Of a stretch of 64,000 bases of DNA, positions 43,810 through 52,944 are shown one piece after another. The notes below the pieces were generated by a model. The model did not search any database and was not told where the DNA came from. It saw only the letters and a list, made by a program, of their open reading frames with translations. The position numbers and the translations under genes were made by a program. The number at the start of each line of letters is the position of its first letter. The stretch's first letter is position 1. Source of the DNA: Chryseobacterium sp. G0186. GTDB lineage: Bacteria > Bacteroidota > Bacteroidia > Flavobacteriales > Weeksellaceae. The stretch lies in NCBI RefSeq assembly GCF_003815675.1, contig NZ_CP033918.1, positions 1,736,001 through 1,800,000 of the forward strand, read 5' to 3'.

Positions 43810-45150
43810 ATGTACAAAAAGCTACTTTTTTCAAGTATCTTCCTTGCTGCAGGTCTTTTCAAGTCACAGTCTACCACCATGACGAATGTGATTTCACAGG
43901 CAGTATATTATGACGGTTATGCAGCACCAGTATCCAATCCGGTACCTCCGGGTCTCATCAGACTGGGAAATACCAGGTATGCAAAAAAACTTACCGATGC
44001 AGAACTGGATTCTTTTAAAGCTAAGATTGCCATGAGAGTTACTATAGGAGCTCTTTGTGATAATTACGACCGTTTGGGAGAGGTTTTTTTGGCTATGGTT
44101 CCCAAAAACCAACCTACATATGCTATCAATGACGCGAATGTTAAAAGAATTGAAGTAGGTAGATATATCACTCCATTTATGAACAAAAACCGTTCTCCAT
44201 ATGAAGTTCCTTATACCTACGACATCAGTAATCTTTATAACGTATTTCATGATACCACACTCCGCAGTACTTATGATATGTATATGGAACTGGATGTTTT
44301 TGGTGTTCCTTATGCGGCCCAAACTCAGGTTGTGGGATGTACAGGAAGAATTGATGTTTTTTCCGGAACTCTAACCTTCTTCTCAACAGATGTGGGAGCA
44401 ACTCCTACAGACTACAATACCCTGACTCCTATATTAAGCTATGACAGAATTAATAATTACAACAGTACAGATGTAACCGGTGAAACAGTAAGGATTGTAA
44501 GCTTCAATCTACCCAACCCTGTTACCAATGCTCATTTTTCTGTAATATCCACTCCCCATGGGGCCAATGAAGGAGGTGAAGAATACATAAGAAGACAAAA
44601 TTACACTTATATAGATGACGTACAGGTTTTAACCTATACTCCGGGAGGAATTTCCTGCGAACCATTCAGGGTATACAACACCCAAGGCAATGGAATCTAT
44701 GGAGGCTCACCGTCATCATTTGCCGAATGGACTGCCTGGAACAACTGGTGCCCAGGAAACTCCGTTCCTATCAGAGGATTTACACTTCCTAGCATGACGG
44801 CCGGGAACCATACCCTGAAACACTCAATCCCTACAGCAGTTTTCAATCAACAACAGGGAGATGTTTATCTGTCTGTCTATATGCAGGGAAAAAGTGATGC
44901 TACGTTGAATGTAAAAGATGTGAAGACCATTGATGTGAATATTTACCCTAATCCAACGGCTGATTTCGTGAATATCAAATCTAAGGAAGATGTAGCTTCA
45001 ATGAGTCTTTTCAGTATGGATGGCAAAAAACTGACTGAAGTTTATAAAGAAAACAGAATTAATCTTTCCGCTTATCCTACCGGAGTTTATTTTTTAAATA
45101 TTGTTTTGAAAGACGGAACAACTTTTAAGCATAAAATCATAAAAAAATAA
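43810..45150 (+). CDS. PNGase F-like secreted protein with T9SS sorting domain
   Basis: A 446-aa protein with a signal peptide (about 1-20). The middle resembles peptide-N4-(N-acetyl-glucosaminyl)asparagine amidase F: ALCDNYDRLGEV aligns with the CDEWDRYANV of PNGase F, keeping the catalytic Asp (Asp87), VGRYITPF matches IGRFITPY, and EWTAWNNWCPG matches the WCPG block. The last ~70 residues (VNIYPNPTADFVNI to the Lys-rich end) form a type A T9SS sorting domain. Likely a cell-surface or secreted glycoprotein deglycosidase; identity to PNGase F looks low, so the substrate is open. Confidence 0.8.
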   Translation: MYKKLLFSSIFLAAGLFKSQSTTMTNVISQAVYYDGYAAPVSNPVPPGLIRLGNTRYAKKLTDAELDSFKAKIAMRVTIGALCDNYDRLGEVFLAMVPKNQPTYAINDANVKRIEVGRYITPFMNKNRSPYEVPYTYDISNLYNVFHDTTLRSTYDMYMELDVFGVPYAAQTQVVGCTGRIDVFSGTLTFFSTDVGATPTDYNTLTPILSYDRINNYNSTDVTGETVRIVSFNLPNPVTNAHFSVISTPHGANEGGEEYIRRQNYTYIDDVQVLTYTPGGISCEPFRVYNTQGNGIYGGSPSSFAEWTAWNNWCPGNSVPIRGFTLPSMTAGNHTLKHSIPTAVFNQQQGDVYLSVYMQGKSDATLNVKDVKTIDVNIYPNPTADFVNIKSKEDVASMSLFSMDGKKLTEVYKENRINLSAYPTGVYFLNIVLKDGTTFKHKIIKK

Positions 45151-45240
45151 GCCCTTTTTATACGGATCAGGATAATAATTTCTTTCAAAACAGTTTATAA
45201 AATACAAAGAAATTCATAAAAAACAGTTAATAAAATAATA

Positions 45241-45279
45241 AAAACCCTCTTTTGAAAGAAAATTCAAGAGAGGGTTTTT
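45241..45279 (+). terminator. Terminator after the PNGase F-like gene
   Basis: Arms AAAACCCTCT and AGAGGGTTTT with inner TTGAA/TTCAA pairs, then a T-run. Confidence 0.85.
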
Positions 45280-45431
45280 CGTTCACAAAATTTGATAAAT
45301 ATCTAAAACGGAGACGTTAAATTTTCTAAAACCAATTGTGATCCCATCAAATTTATCTCTAAAAAGAAAATATTAAATAATGTATTTTTTTATCATTATA
45401 GAACTTTTACTTTAATCCCCTCGCTAAAAAA

Positions 45432-45462
45432 TTGTCATTTCCAGTTTATTAAACTATTTTTG
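45432..45462 (+). promoter_or_regulatory. Bacteroidota-type promoter of the DinB gene
   Basis: TTG (45432-45434), a 20-nt spacer, then TATTTTTG (45455-45462). ATG at 45483. The rest of the 45151-45482 gap holds only the terminator at 45241-45279. Confidence 0.7.
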
Positions 45463-45482
45463 GAGATTAAAATTTCTGCAAA

Positions 45483-45953
45483 ATGAATTATCATTTTCAA
45501 GCACACAGACAGGTGAGAAAGAACCTTTTAGACATCCTGCAGAACACTTCTCATGAAGATCTTCTGCTGATTCCGGACGGTTTCAACAACAATATTTACT
45601 GGAATATTGCCCATACGGTTGCCACACAGCAGCTTTTGCATTATTACCTAAGCGGAAATCCGTTCCGTATAGATAAGTACTGGATTGAAACCTATAAAAA
45701 GGGGACTTTACCTAACTTAAGTGTTCAAAAATCTGAAGTTGAAGATCTGGAGTTCTTGCTCACTGAAACTTCAAAGATTTTGATGAAGGATTATGACAGT
45801 GATTTCTTTTCAGATTATACGCCCTACACCACTAGTTTCGGAATGGATCTAAAAAGCATTCAGGATGCCATCATCTTTAACAATATGCATGAAAGTCTGC
45901 ATTATGGTTATGCAATGGCGCAGAAAAGAGCAATTTTAGGGGAAAAATATTAA
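45483..45953 (+). CDS. DinB/YfiT-like four-helix protein
   Basis: A 156-aa protein with the DinB-type bundle. His residues at the metal positions are IAHTVATQQLLHYY (His48 and His56 region) and the C-terminal NNMHESLHYGYAM. The family often binds a metal; some members are thiol transferases, and the role here is unknown. It has its own promoter and lies 85 nt upstream of rlmB. Confidence 0.85.
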   Translation: MNYHFQAHRQVRKNLLDILQNTSHEDLLLIPDGFNNNIYWNIAHTVATQQLLHYYLSGNPFRIDKYWIETYKKGTLPNLSVQKSEVEDLEFLLTETSKILMKDYDSDFFSDYTPYTTSFGMDLKSIQDAIIFNNMHESLHYGYAMAQKRAILGEKY

Positions 45954-46038
45954 CAGAAAGCTGGAAAAAGGAGTTTTGAAAGGATTACCTTTCAGAATTC
46001 CGGATGCCAAACTTTAAACATAAACATTAAACAACTCA

Positions 46039-46776
46039 ATGAAAGACGATTTTATTTTCGGGCTGCGTCCCGTGATTGAAGCAATTGAAGCAGGAAAAAC
46101 GATTGACAAGATCTTTGTGCAGAATGCACTTCAGGGTCCTATTTATGCTGAACTGAAGGCGATTTTAGCAAAAAATAAAATTCGTCCTAATTATGTTCCG
46201 ATTGAAAAACTTAACCGTTTTACAAGAAAAAATCATCAAGGGGTGGTGGCCTTTATTTCGGATGTTCCATTTCACAAGGTGGAAGATATTGTTCCTCAAT
46301 TATTTGAAGAAGGAAAAACTCCTTTCTTATTGATTTTGGACAGACTTACAGATGTAAGAAACTTTGGAGCAATCTGCAGAACTGCAGAATGTGTAGGGGT
46401 AGATGCCATTATCATCCCTGAAAAAGGAGCAGCACCTATCAACTCTGATGCTATTAAAACTTCTGCAGGGGGTATTTATAATATCAAAATCTGTAAGCAA
46501 AACAATCTTGCACATACTGTAGACTTCTTACAACAAAGTGGAATTACCGTATTTGCAGCTTCTGAGAAAGCTCAAAAACTAATCTATGATGTTAACTTCA
46601 CTGAACCTTGTGCCATTGTAATGGGAAATGAGGAAACAGGAATTTCCAAGGAAGTATTGCATCACGCAGATGAAAAAATAAAACTTCCTATTGAAGGAAA
46701 AACACAGTCTCTAAACGTTTCTGTAGCATGTGGGGCAATTTTATATGAAGCCGTAAGACAGAAAATGTTGAAATAA
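46039..46776 (+). CDS. rlmB: 23S rRNA (guanosine-2'-O-)-methyltransferase RlmB
   Basis: A 245-aa SPOUT methyltransferase. The N-terminal part is a substrate-binding domain (FIFGLRPVIEAIEAGKTIDKIFV). The SPOUT core shows LDRLTDVRNFGAICRTAECVGV, VMGNEETGIS and the trefoil-knot end LNVSVACGAILYEAV. It methylates the 2'-O of a 23S rRNA guanosine (G2251 in E. coli). Cytoplasmic, dimeric in the family. Confidence 0.95.
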   Translation: MKDDFIFGLRPVIEAIEAGKTIDKIFVQNALQGPIYAELKAILAKNKIRPNYVPIEKLNRFTRKNHQGVVAFISDVPFHKVEDIVPQLFEEGKTPFLLILDRLTDVRNFGAICRTAECVGVDAIIIPEKGAAPINSDAIKTSAGGIYNIKICKQNNLAHTVDFLQQSGITVFAASEKAQKLIYDVNFTEPCAIVMGNEETGISKEVLHHADEKIKLPIEGKTQSLNVSVACGAILYEAVRQKMLK

Positions 46777-46811
46777 TTAATTCGATAACACAACACTTAA
46801 AAAATCAGAAA

Positions 46812-47861
46812 ATGAAAAACATAGCAGCATTAGCGCTAATCTCATCTATAGCTCTTGTTTCTTGTAAAAAAGAAACGGCAAAAATAACAAAAGTAGATCC
46901 TAAAACAGGGAAAACAGTAACCGTAGAAGTTCCTGCAGATTCTGTAGCAAAAGTTGCAGAAAATCCTGCCATCAAAAATTCTGCCGGGATCGTTACACAA
47001 TCTTTCAAGCTTGAAAAAGGAAAGACCTATCCTCTTACTACATACCAGAGAGATGTAAAAACCATGACAGATCCACAAGGAAAATCTATCACGGCAACGA
47101 CTGAATCTACAGATGAAATGAACTTTACAGTAAATGATATCAAGGGAAATGTATATGAAATGACCCTTAACCTTGTTTCTAAAAGAAGTTCTCAGTCTGC
47201 GCAGGGGAAAACAGTTGTGGTAGATACCAAACTTCCTCTTCCTAAGGAGGATGACCTTAAAATGATCTGGAATATCAACAGAGCGCTTACCAGCAACAAG
47301 CTTGATATGAAAATGGATACAAAAGGGAATGTAATTTCTATCACAGGTTTTGATGCTGTTTATACAAAAGTATCTAATGCTGTAGGGAGTCTTATCAAGG
47401 ATGCCAATGAAAAGGCTAGCGTTGTAGCGAGTCTTAAGCAGTCCTTCAATGAGAAGGTATTAAAGGATCAATTCAACAAAAACCTGACTATTATTCCTAA
47501 GAAAGGTGTAAAAGTAGGTGAAAAATGGACAACTTCCGAGAATGCAGATCCAAGCGGAAGCATTAAGGTCACTTCAAACTATGTTTTGAAAAGCCTAGGA
47601 AATGGAACTGCTGAAATTGCTGTATCCGGAGGTATTCCTAAAAAAACTGAAAAGAAAGCCCAGGGACCTATCACTCATAGCTTAAGCAGCGAACTTGTAC
47701 AGAACGGAACCATTAAGTTCGATGCCAATACAGGATGGATCACCAACCAGAACATCACTGTAAAAACAACTCAGATTGAATCAATTACAGACGGAAAACA
47801 ATCTCAGTCTATGACAAGTGTTTCCAATTCTTCTGTAATGGTAAACCCTTCTGCAAAGTAA
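46812..47861 (+). CDS. DUF6263 lipoprotein
   Basis: A 349-aa protein with a lipobox (LVSC, Cys18), a short charged linker, then a beta-rich domain of the DUF6263 type (FKLEKGKTYPLTTYQ, ...KKGVKVGEKWTT). Anchored in the envelope; function unknown. It follows rlmB by 35 nt. Its 3' side has four tandem octamers and an 11-bp hairpin. Confidence 0.8.
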   Translation: MKNIAALALISSIALVSCKKETAKITKVDPKTGKTVTVEVPADSVAKVAENPAIKNSAGIVTQSFKLEKGKTYPLTTYQRDVKTMTDPQGKSITATTESTDEMNFTVNDIKGNVYEMTLNLVSKRSSQSAQGKTVVVDTKLPLPKEDDLKMIWNINRALTSNKLDMKMDTKGNVISITGFDAVYTKVSNAVGSLIKDANEKASVVASLKQSFNEKVLKDQFNKNLTIIPKKGVKVGEKWTTSENADPSGSIKVTSNYVLKSLGNGTAEIAVSGGIPKKTEKKAQGPITHSLSSELVQNGTIKFDANTGWITNQNITVKTTQIESITDGKQSQSMTSVSNSSVMVNPSAK

Positions 47862-47863
47862 AT

Positions 47864-47895
47864 GAGTTTGAGGGTTTGAGAGTTTGAGAATTTGA
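47864..47895. repeat. Four tandem octamers GRRTTTGA
   Basis: Units GAGTTTGA, GGGTTTGA, GAGTTTGA and GAATTTGA run head to tail directly after the DUF6263 stop codon. Confidence 0.8.
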
Positions 47896-47922
47896 GCGTT
47901 TTATTGGTTACAATAAAACGCT
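47895..47922 (+). terminator. Hairpin after the DUF6263 gene
   Basis: Perfect 11-bp arms AGCGTTTTATT/AATAAAACGCT with a 6-nt loop, but no T-run follows. Possibly a weak terminator or a processing site. Confidence 0.45.
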
Positions 47923-47969
47923 ATCAATAAACAACTTTGAGCTTTTTTAAATCTTAAATAAAATTTATC

Positions 47970-48203
47970 ATGAAGTACATTCTTGAGTTAGTACTGTCTG
48001 CCATCGTTATTTTCTTTGTCTGGAATATTCTGAAAAGAATTTTCTTTAAGACATTCTATGGTTATCGTTTCAACAATAATGGGAACCAAAATAATGGGCA
48101 GCAAGATCTAAACAACTCAAATAAGAATAACAACAAAAACCTCAAATGGGATGCGGAAACCGTAGACTATGAAGAGGTAAAAGAGAGTAAAGATAAAAGG
48201 TAA
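47970..48203 (+). CDS. DUF4834 protein
   Basis: A 77-aa protein with one N-terminal transmembrane helix (residues 5-22), an aromatic stretch (RIFFKTFYGYRF), a Gln/Asn-rich linker and a conserved-looking tail WDAETVDYEEV, which is typical of DUF4834 in Flavobacteriia. Function unknown. It precedes the YfhO gene by 30 nt. Confidence 0.78.
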   Translation: MKYILELVLSAIVIFFVWNILKRIFFKTFYGYRFNNNGNQNNGQQDLNNSNKNNNKNLKWDAETVDYEEVKESKDKR

Positions 48204-48233
48204 AAATCCTAGAAATAAAAGATAATAACCAGC

Positions 48234-50774
48234 ATGGCAAAAAATAAAAACTTTATTTATATTGCAATTTCATTAGTAGTATTTATAGTTTTAGCATTTT
48301 TATATTCCACCCCTGTATTTTCAGGAAAACAGCTTTTCCAGCATGACATTGTGCAGTACAGAGGCGGAGCAAAGGAACTACTCGATTACAGAGCCAATAC
48401 AGGAAATGAAACCTATTGGAGCGACTCTATGTTTGGGGGAATGCCGACCTATCAGATGGGAAGCCAGTTTAAAGGTGACATCATTAAGAAAATCGACAGC
48501 AATCTAAATTTCCTGCCAAGGCCGGTAAATTATCTCTTCCTGCTTTTTGCAGGTTTTTTCCTTTTGGGAATGGTAGTGGTAAGAAACTGGAAATATGCTC
48601 TTTTAGGAGCCACTTTCTTCGGTCTTTCTACTTATTTCTATATCATTATTGCCGCGGGGCACAATGGAAAAGTAAATACCATTGAATATTTTGCCCCTCT
48701 TTTAGCCGGAATTTTATTGGTTTATATCCGAAAACAATACATCTGGGGGTTCATTGTTACTACCCTGTTTATGGGGCTTCAGATTGCGGCCAATCACCCG
48801 CAGATGACCTATTATCTGTTTCTGGCTTTAGGATTTTTATTCCTGTCTGAATTAATCAGGACGATTCAGAAAAAAACTCCGATGAAGCATTTCCTTATTT
48901 CATCAGGAATTATTGCTGCTTCTTGTATCATTGGAGTGGGAATGAACTCTCAAAGAATCATGGCTAACTCTGAATATATAAAGGAAACCGTTCGTGGAAA
49001 GCAGATTTTAACCAACGGCAGCCATACGTCAGGAAAATCCGGAATGGATAAGGAAAGCATGCTGATGTGGAGCTACGGTCAGCTTGAAACACTAAATCTT
49101 TTCATCCCAAGATTAATGGGTGGCGGAAGCCAGGAACCGGAAGGAAAGGCAATGATGAACAGAGTACAGGAGCTTGTACAGGAAAATGTAGGTTCTCAGG
49201 CTGAAATGGACAGAATTTCAAAAGGGTTCAGCGGAATGACCTATTGGGGTGACCAGCCGGGAACTTCAGGACCTGCCTATCAGGGAGCAATTGTATGTTT
49301 CCTAGCTTTATTAGGGTTCTTCTTCGCATGGAAAAAGTATCGTTACTGGATTCTGGGAGCTTCAATCTTAACCATTTTACTGGCCTGGGGAAGCAACTTT
49401 ATGCCATTATCGGACTTCTTTATTGACTTCGTACCTTTTTACAACAAATTCAGGGCTCCTTCTTCAATCCTTGTGGTTGTGGAATTATTATTCCCTTTAA
49501 TTGCAATTATAGGACTATACAGATTCTTCACAGACGAAAAACTGACAGAGGAATACAAGCAAAAAATCCTTACCTATGTAAGTGCAGGAACATTAGGATT
49601 ACTATTGATTCTTTTATTATTCGGAAAATCATTACTAGGTTTTTATACAGAAAATGAAAAGACCTACTTCCCTCCTTTCCTACTGGATTATCTGGTAGAC
49701 GAAAGATATAAACTGTTCAGAATAGATGCAATAAAGGCATTCTTTTATGTAGCCATTGCTGCTGCTGTATTATTCTTAAGCCTGAAGAAAAGGTTAAGTC
49801 AGAATATTGCATTAGTCGTTATTGGAGTCGTAAGTTTATTCGATTTATGGACCGTAAACAAGCGTTATCTAAACGACGAAAACTACGTAGACAAAATCTT
49901 TGCTGAAAATCCTTTCCAGACAGAAAGCTCAGATTTGTTGGCTGAAAAAGTTCAGGGAAATCCAAATTTAGAATCTATTTTATCTAATGTAAACATCAAC
50001 AAAACATTAGAAACAATTGCTGATAAAGATAAAGCACACTACAGAATTTACAACCAGACCCTGGGAGTTACCAGTGAGACCAACACGTCTTATTTCAAGG
50101 CCTCTATTGGTGGCTACCATGCTGTAAAACTAAGAAGATATGACGACATACTGAATGAGTATATCAATACTATCGACAGCATAAAAACACCTAACATATT
50201 AAACTTACTGAATGCTAAATATATGGTTTTCGGAGGTCCGGATCAGCCACAGGTTGTACCGAATCCAAAAGCCAACGGAAATGCCTGGTTTGTAAGCGAT
50301 TTAAAGTTTGTAGATACTCCTAATGAGGAAATCAAAACGATCGGACTCATTGACAATAAAAAGACAGCCGTTATTGCGTCATCTGATAAGTCATACTTCA
50401 GCAACAAACCTGTTCAGGCCGATTCTACAGCGTTTATCAACCTAACAAAATATCAGCCTAACGAACTTGAGTTTAAATCACAGTCGAAAACACCTCAATT
50501 GGCAGTTTTCTCTGAGGTTTATTATCCTCATGGATGGAAAGTTCTCGTTGATGAGCAGGAAGTTCCTTACATTAAGGCAGATTATTTACTACGTGCAGTA
50601 CATGTTCCTGCAGGAAATCACCATATCAGAATGGTTTTTGAACCTGAAGTCATTGAAAAAGGAAAATGGCTTTCTCTTCTAAGCTTCGGATTATTCATTG
50701 CACTGGCTGCCTTTGGAATTTTCTGGATGAATAAGAATAAGAAAAAAGAAGCTCTGGTTGAGCAAAACGTCTAA
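48234..50774 (+). CDS. YfhO family membrane protein
   Basis: An 846-aa integral membrane protein. About twelve helices fill residues 8-510, with the GT-C-like N-terminal loop (GKQLFQHDIVQYRGGAKEL) and FWNxxMFGGMPTYQ-like text (SDSMFGGMPTYQMG). A C-terminal extracytoplasmic domain (QLAVFSEVYYPHGWKVLVDEQEVP, typical of YfhO) and a last helix follow. YfhO is linked to glycosylation of lipoteichoic acid in Bacillus; in Bacteroidota it probably transfers or flips sugars. The glycosyltransferase gene follows. Confidence 0.88.
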   Translation: MAKNKNFIYIAISLVVFIVLAFLYSTPVFSGKQLFQHDIVQYRGGAKELLDYRANTGNETYWSDSMFGGMPTYQMGSQFKGDIIKKIDSNLNFLPRPVNYLFLLFAGFFLLGMVVVRNWKYALLGATFFGLSTYFYIIIAAGHNGKVNTIEYFAPLLAGILLVYIRKQYIWGFIVTTLFMGLQIAANHPQMTYYLFLALGFLFLSELIRTIQKKTPMKHFLISSGIIAASCIIGVGMNSQRIMANSEYIKETVRGKQILTNGSHTSGKSGMDKESMLMWSYGQLETLNLFIPRLMGGGSQEPEGKAMMNRVQELVQENVGSQAEMDRISKGFSGMTYWGDQPGTSGPAYQGAIVCFLALLGFFFAWKKYRYWILGASILTILLAWGSNFMPLSDFFIDFVPFYNKFRAPSSILVVVELLFPLIAIIGLYRFFTDEKLTEEYKQKILTYVSAGTLGLLLILLLFGKSLLGFYTENEKTYFPPFLLDYLVDERYKLFRIDAIKAFFYVAIAAAVLFLSLKKRLSQNIALVVIGVVSLFDLWTVNKRYLNDENYVDKIFAENPFQTESSDLLAEKVQGNPNLESILSNVNINKTLETIADKDKAHYRIYNQTLGVTSETNTSYFKASIGGYHAVKLRRYDDILNEYINTIDSIKTPNILNLLNAKYMVFGGPDQPQVVPNPKANGNAWFVSDLKFVDTPNEEIKTIGLIDNKKTAVIASSDKSYFSNKPVQADSTAFINLTKYQPNELEFKSQSKTPQLAVFSEVYYPHGWKVLVDEQEVPYIKADYLLRAVHVPAGNHHIRMVFEPEVIEKGKWLSLLSFGLFIALAAFGIFWMNKNKKKEALVEQNV

Positions 50775-50819
50775 TTTAAGCATTATACGATGTCATTCAG
50801 AATGACAAATGAACTTAAA

Positions 50820-52112
50820 ATGGAACAGAAGAAAATATTGATTATCACCTATTACTGGCCTCCTGCGGGAGGTCCTGGTGTTCAAAGATGGTTGAAGTTT
50901 GCCAAGTATCTGCCTGATTTTGGTTGGAAACCCATTATTTATACCCCTGAAAATCCAAGTTACCCATTGTTGGATGAGACATTAATGAAAGATGTTCCCG
51001 AAAACATTGAAATTGTCAGAACAAAAATCTGGGAGCCTTATCAATTGGCAGAAAAGCTTAATAAAAGCAACAAGAAATTCAAGGCCGGGCAATTTGATGT
51101 AGGCAGTAATCAAAGTTGGAAATCCAAGCTTTCCATTTGGGTAAGGGGAAACTTTTTTATTCCCGATGCAAGAGTTTTCTGGGTAAAACCATCCATCCAG
51201 TTTCTGGAAAAATATATTAAGGAAAATAATATTGATACAATTGTTACGTCCGGACCGCCTCACTCTCTTCATTTAATTGGATTAGGGCTTAAAGACAAAT
51301 GTCCAAATCTTAAATGGATTGCAGACTTTCGGGATCCCTGGACGGAAATTTCCTATTATAAGCATTTAAAACTAACCAAAAGTTCAGACAAAAAACACCG
51401 CCAACTGGAAAGTGCGGTCTTCAAAAATGCAGATATTACACTGGCTACAAGTTATACGGATGCAGAAAATTTCCGCAAAGCAGGAGCCAATGCAGTTTGT
51501 ATCACAAATGGATTTGATGAAAGCGATGGAAGTGAAAAGACAAAACATCTGAATAATACCAAAGATCAATTTACCTTAAGTTATATCGGGGTTTTGGAAC
51601 AGCTTAGAAATCCTGAAAATCTCTGGAAAGCATTAGACGAGTTGATAAAGGAAAACGAGGAATTTGCTAATTATTTCAGCTTAAAATTTGTAGGAAGAAT
51701 TGATGATAAAATCCTGCAATCCATTGAAAGTACCAGTCTGAAAAATCATATCAAAAACTTGGGTTACCTTTCCCATGGTAAAGCCGTGGAAGAAATGCAA
51801 AATTCAGAAATACTTCTGATGACCAACTTCCCGAATGAATCTTCAAAAGGTATTATTCCCGGAAAAATATTTGAATATCTGGCTTCCGGAAAGCAAATTC
51901 TTTCCTTTGGACCTGATAAGGCTGATGTATCAAAAATTCTTCAAGAAACCAATGCAGGAAAGCATTTCAGTTACCGTGATTCTGAAGCTGTGAAAGAATT
52001 TATTCTCGAAAAATTTAAGCTTTGGAAAAATGGAAATCTCTCAGAAAACACGCAAAATATTGAACAGTTTTCAAGAAAAAACCTAACGAAACAACTTACA
52101 GAAATTCTTTAA
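50820..52112 (+). CDS. Family 4 glycosyltransferase
   Basis: A ~430-aa GT4-type enzyme. KILIITYYWPPAGGPGVQRWLKF is the donor-site-independent N-terminal hallmark, WIADFRDPW lies mid-protein and IPGKIFEYLASGKQIL is the nucleotide-sugar C-terminal block. The ATG at 50820 (MEQKKILI) is preferred to an in-frame ATG at 50790, because the first ten codons from there overlap a perfect palindrome (50792-50808) and do not look like protein. Likely in cell-surface glycan assembly with the upstream YfhO protein. Confidence 0.88.
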   Translation: MEQKKILIITYYWPPAGGPGVQRWLKFAKYLPDFGWKPIIYTPENPSYPLLDETLMKDVPENIEIVRTKIWEPYQLAEKLNKSNKKFKAGQFDVGSNQSWKSKLSIWVRGNFFIPDARVFWVKPSIQFLEKYIKENNIDTIVTSGPPHSLHLIGLGLKDKCPNLKWIADFRDPWTEISYYKHLKLTKSSDKKHRQLESAVFKNADITLATSYTDAENFRKAGANAVCITNGFDESDGSEKTKHLNNTKDQFTLSYIGVLEQLRNPENLWKALDELIKENEEFANYFSLKFVGRIDDKILQSIESTSLKNHIKNLGYLSHGKAVEEMQNSEILLMTNFPNESSKGIIPGKIFEYLASGKQILSFGPDKADVSKILQETNAGKHFSYRDSEAVKEFILEKFKLWKNGNLSENTQNIEQFSRKNLTKQLTEIL

Positions 52113-52121
52113 TACAATAAT

Positions 52122-52149
52122 AAAAGCCGGAGATTAACCTCCGGCTTTC
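52122..52149. terminator. Bidirectional hairpin terminator
   Basis: Ten-bp arms AAAGCCGGAG/CTCCGGCTTT with a 6-nt loop and T/A runs at the ends. It lies between the convergent glycosyltransferase and lipoprotein genes. Confidence 0.85.
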
Positions 52150-52156
52150 AATTTTT

Positions 52157-52798
52157 TTAGATTGTCCACTGATCATTCACAACGGCGATCAGATAATATT
52201 TTCCCTGAAACTCTTCAAATACAAAACGAACCGTTTTCCAGTCCATTTCCCCGTTCTTTTCAGTTCCCTTGATATAGTTTTCTGTAAAATCACTCTTAGG
52301 ATAAATCTCATCAAGATTATTCAGAGAATTCCCTCTCCCTATAAATTTATTTGAGGAATATTGAGAAACCGTAAAATCTTTGGAGAAAACCCACTTACCC
52401 AGATATTCATTGATGGTTGCTTTATATGGATCTCCGGAACCATCATAAGTACCCCATGTAAACAGCATTTTTGTAGGTTGATATTTTTCAAAATCAGCCT
52501 TGGAAAAATGTTTATCATCTTTTGGATCTACAAAGGCATACATTGAGAAGCTGATTCCTTTTTCAGGATGAATAAATGAGGCAAAAGTTTTATAATCTTT
52601 AGCTTTTAGAGACTGCAAAACCTCATCATTGGCTTTTTTCAAAGACTCTTCTTTTTTAGCCTTATTCTGAGCTACAGCAGCACTATCTTCTTTCACCCGA
52701 ACAATGGTATCAACTTCATTAGGAACCGGTTTTCCGACTTCTTTCTTACAGGCAACAACCAGACTCAGTACCAACATTGAAATAAGTAGTTTTTTCAT
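52157..52798 (-). CDS. Putative lipoprotein
   Basis: A 213-aa protein with a signal peptide and lipobox (VVAC, Cys17). A charged coiled segment (residues ~35-70, KKEESLKKANDEVLQSLKAKD) precedes a globular domain with YKTFASFIHPEKGISFSMYAFVD, resembling uncharacterised Bacteroidota lipoproteins. Function unknown. It is convergent with the glycosyltransferase gene. Confidence 0.72.
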   Translation of the reverse strand: MKKLLISMLVLSLVVACKKEVGKPVPNEVDTIVRVKEDSAAVAQNKAKKEESLKKANDEVLQSLKAKDYKTFASFIHPEKGISFSMYAFVDPKDDKHFSKADFEKYQPTKMLFTWGTYDGSGDPYKATINEYLGKWVFSKDFTVSQYSSNKFIGRGNSLNNLDEIYPKSDFTENYIKGTEKNGEMDWKTVRFVFEEFQGKYYLIAVVNDQWTI

Positions 52799-52932
52799 AT
52801 TTTAAATTTTATAGTGTATAAAAAAACACCAAAACTGATGCCACAAAGGGGCTACATGATGTAGGATTAGAAATTCGGGGTAATGAATCGAAAGAACACG
52901 TAATTCATTAATCTCTTTTCCTAATTACATCG

Positions 52933-52940
52933 TACCTTTG
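52933..52940 (+). promoter_or_regulatory. -7 element of the ypdA-like gene
   Basis: TACCTTTG, an exact TAnnTTTG match, ends 4 nt before the ATG at 52945. Transcription would start at or beside the start codon. Confidence 0.45.
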
Positions 52941-52944
52941 TTAG

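Noticed and set aside
52852-52864. CTACAT-G-ATGTAG palindrome upstream of the lipoprotein gene as an operator
   Set aside because: The arms are only 6 bp and no promoter element is aligned with it, so chance cannot be excluded.
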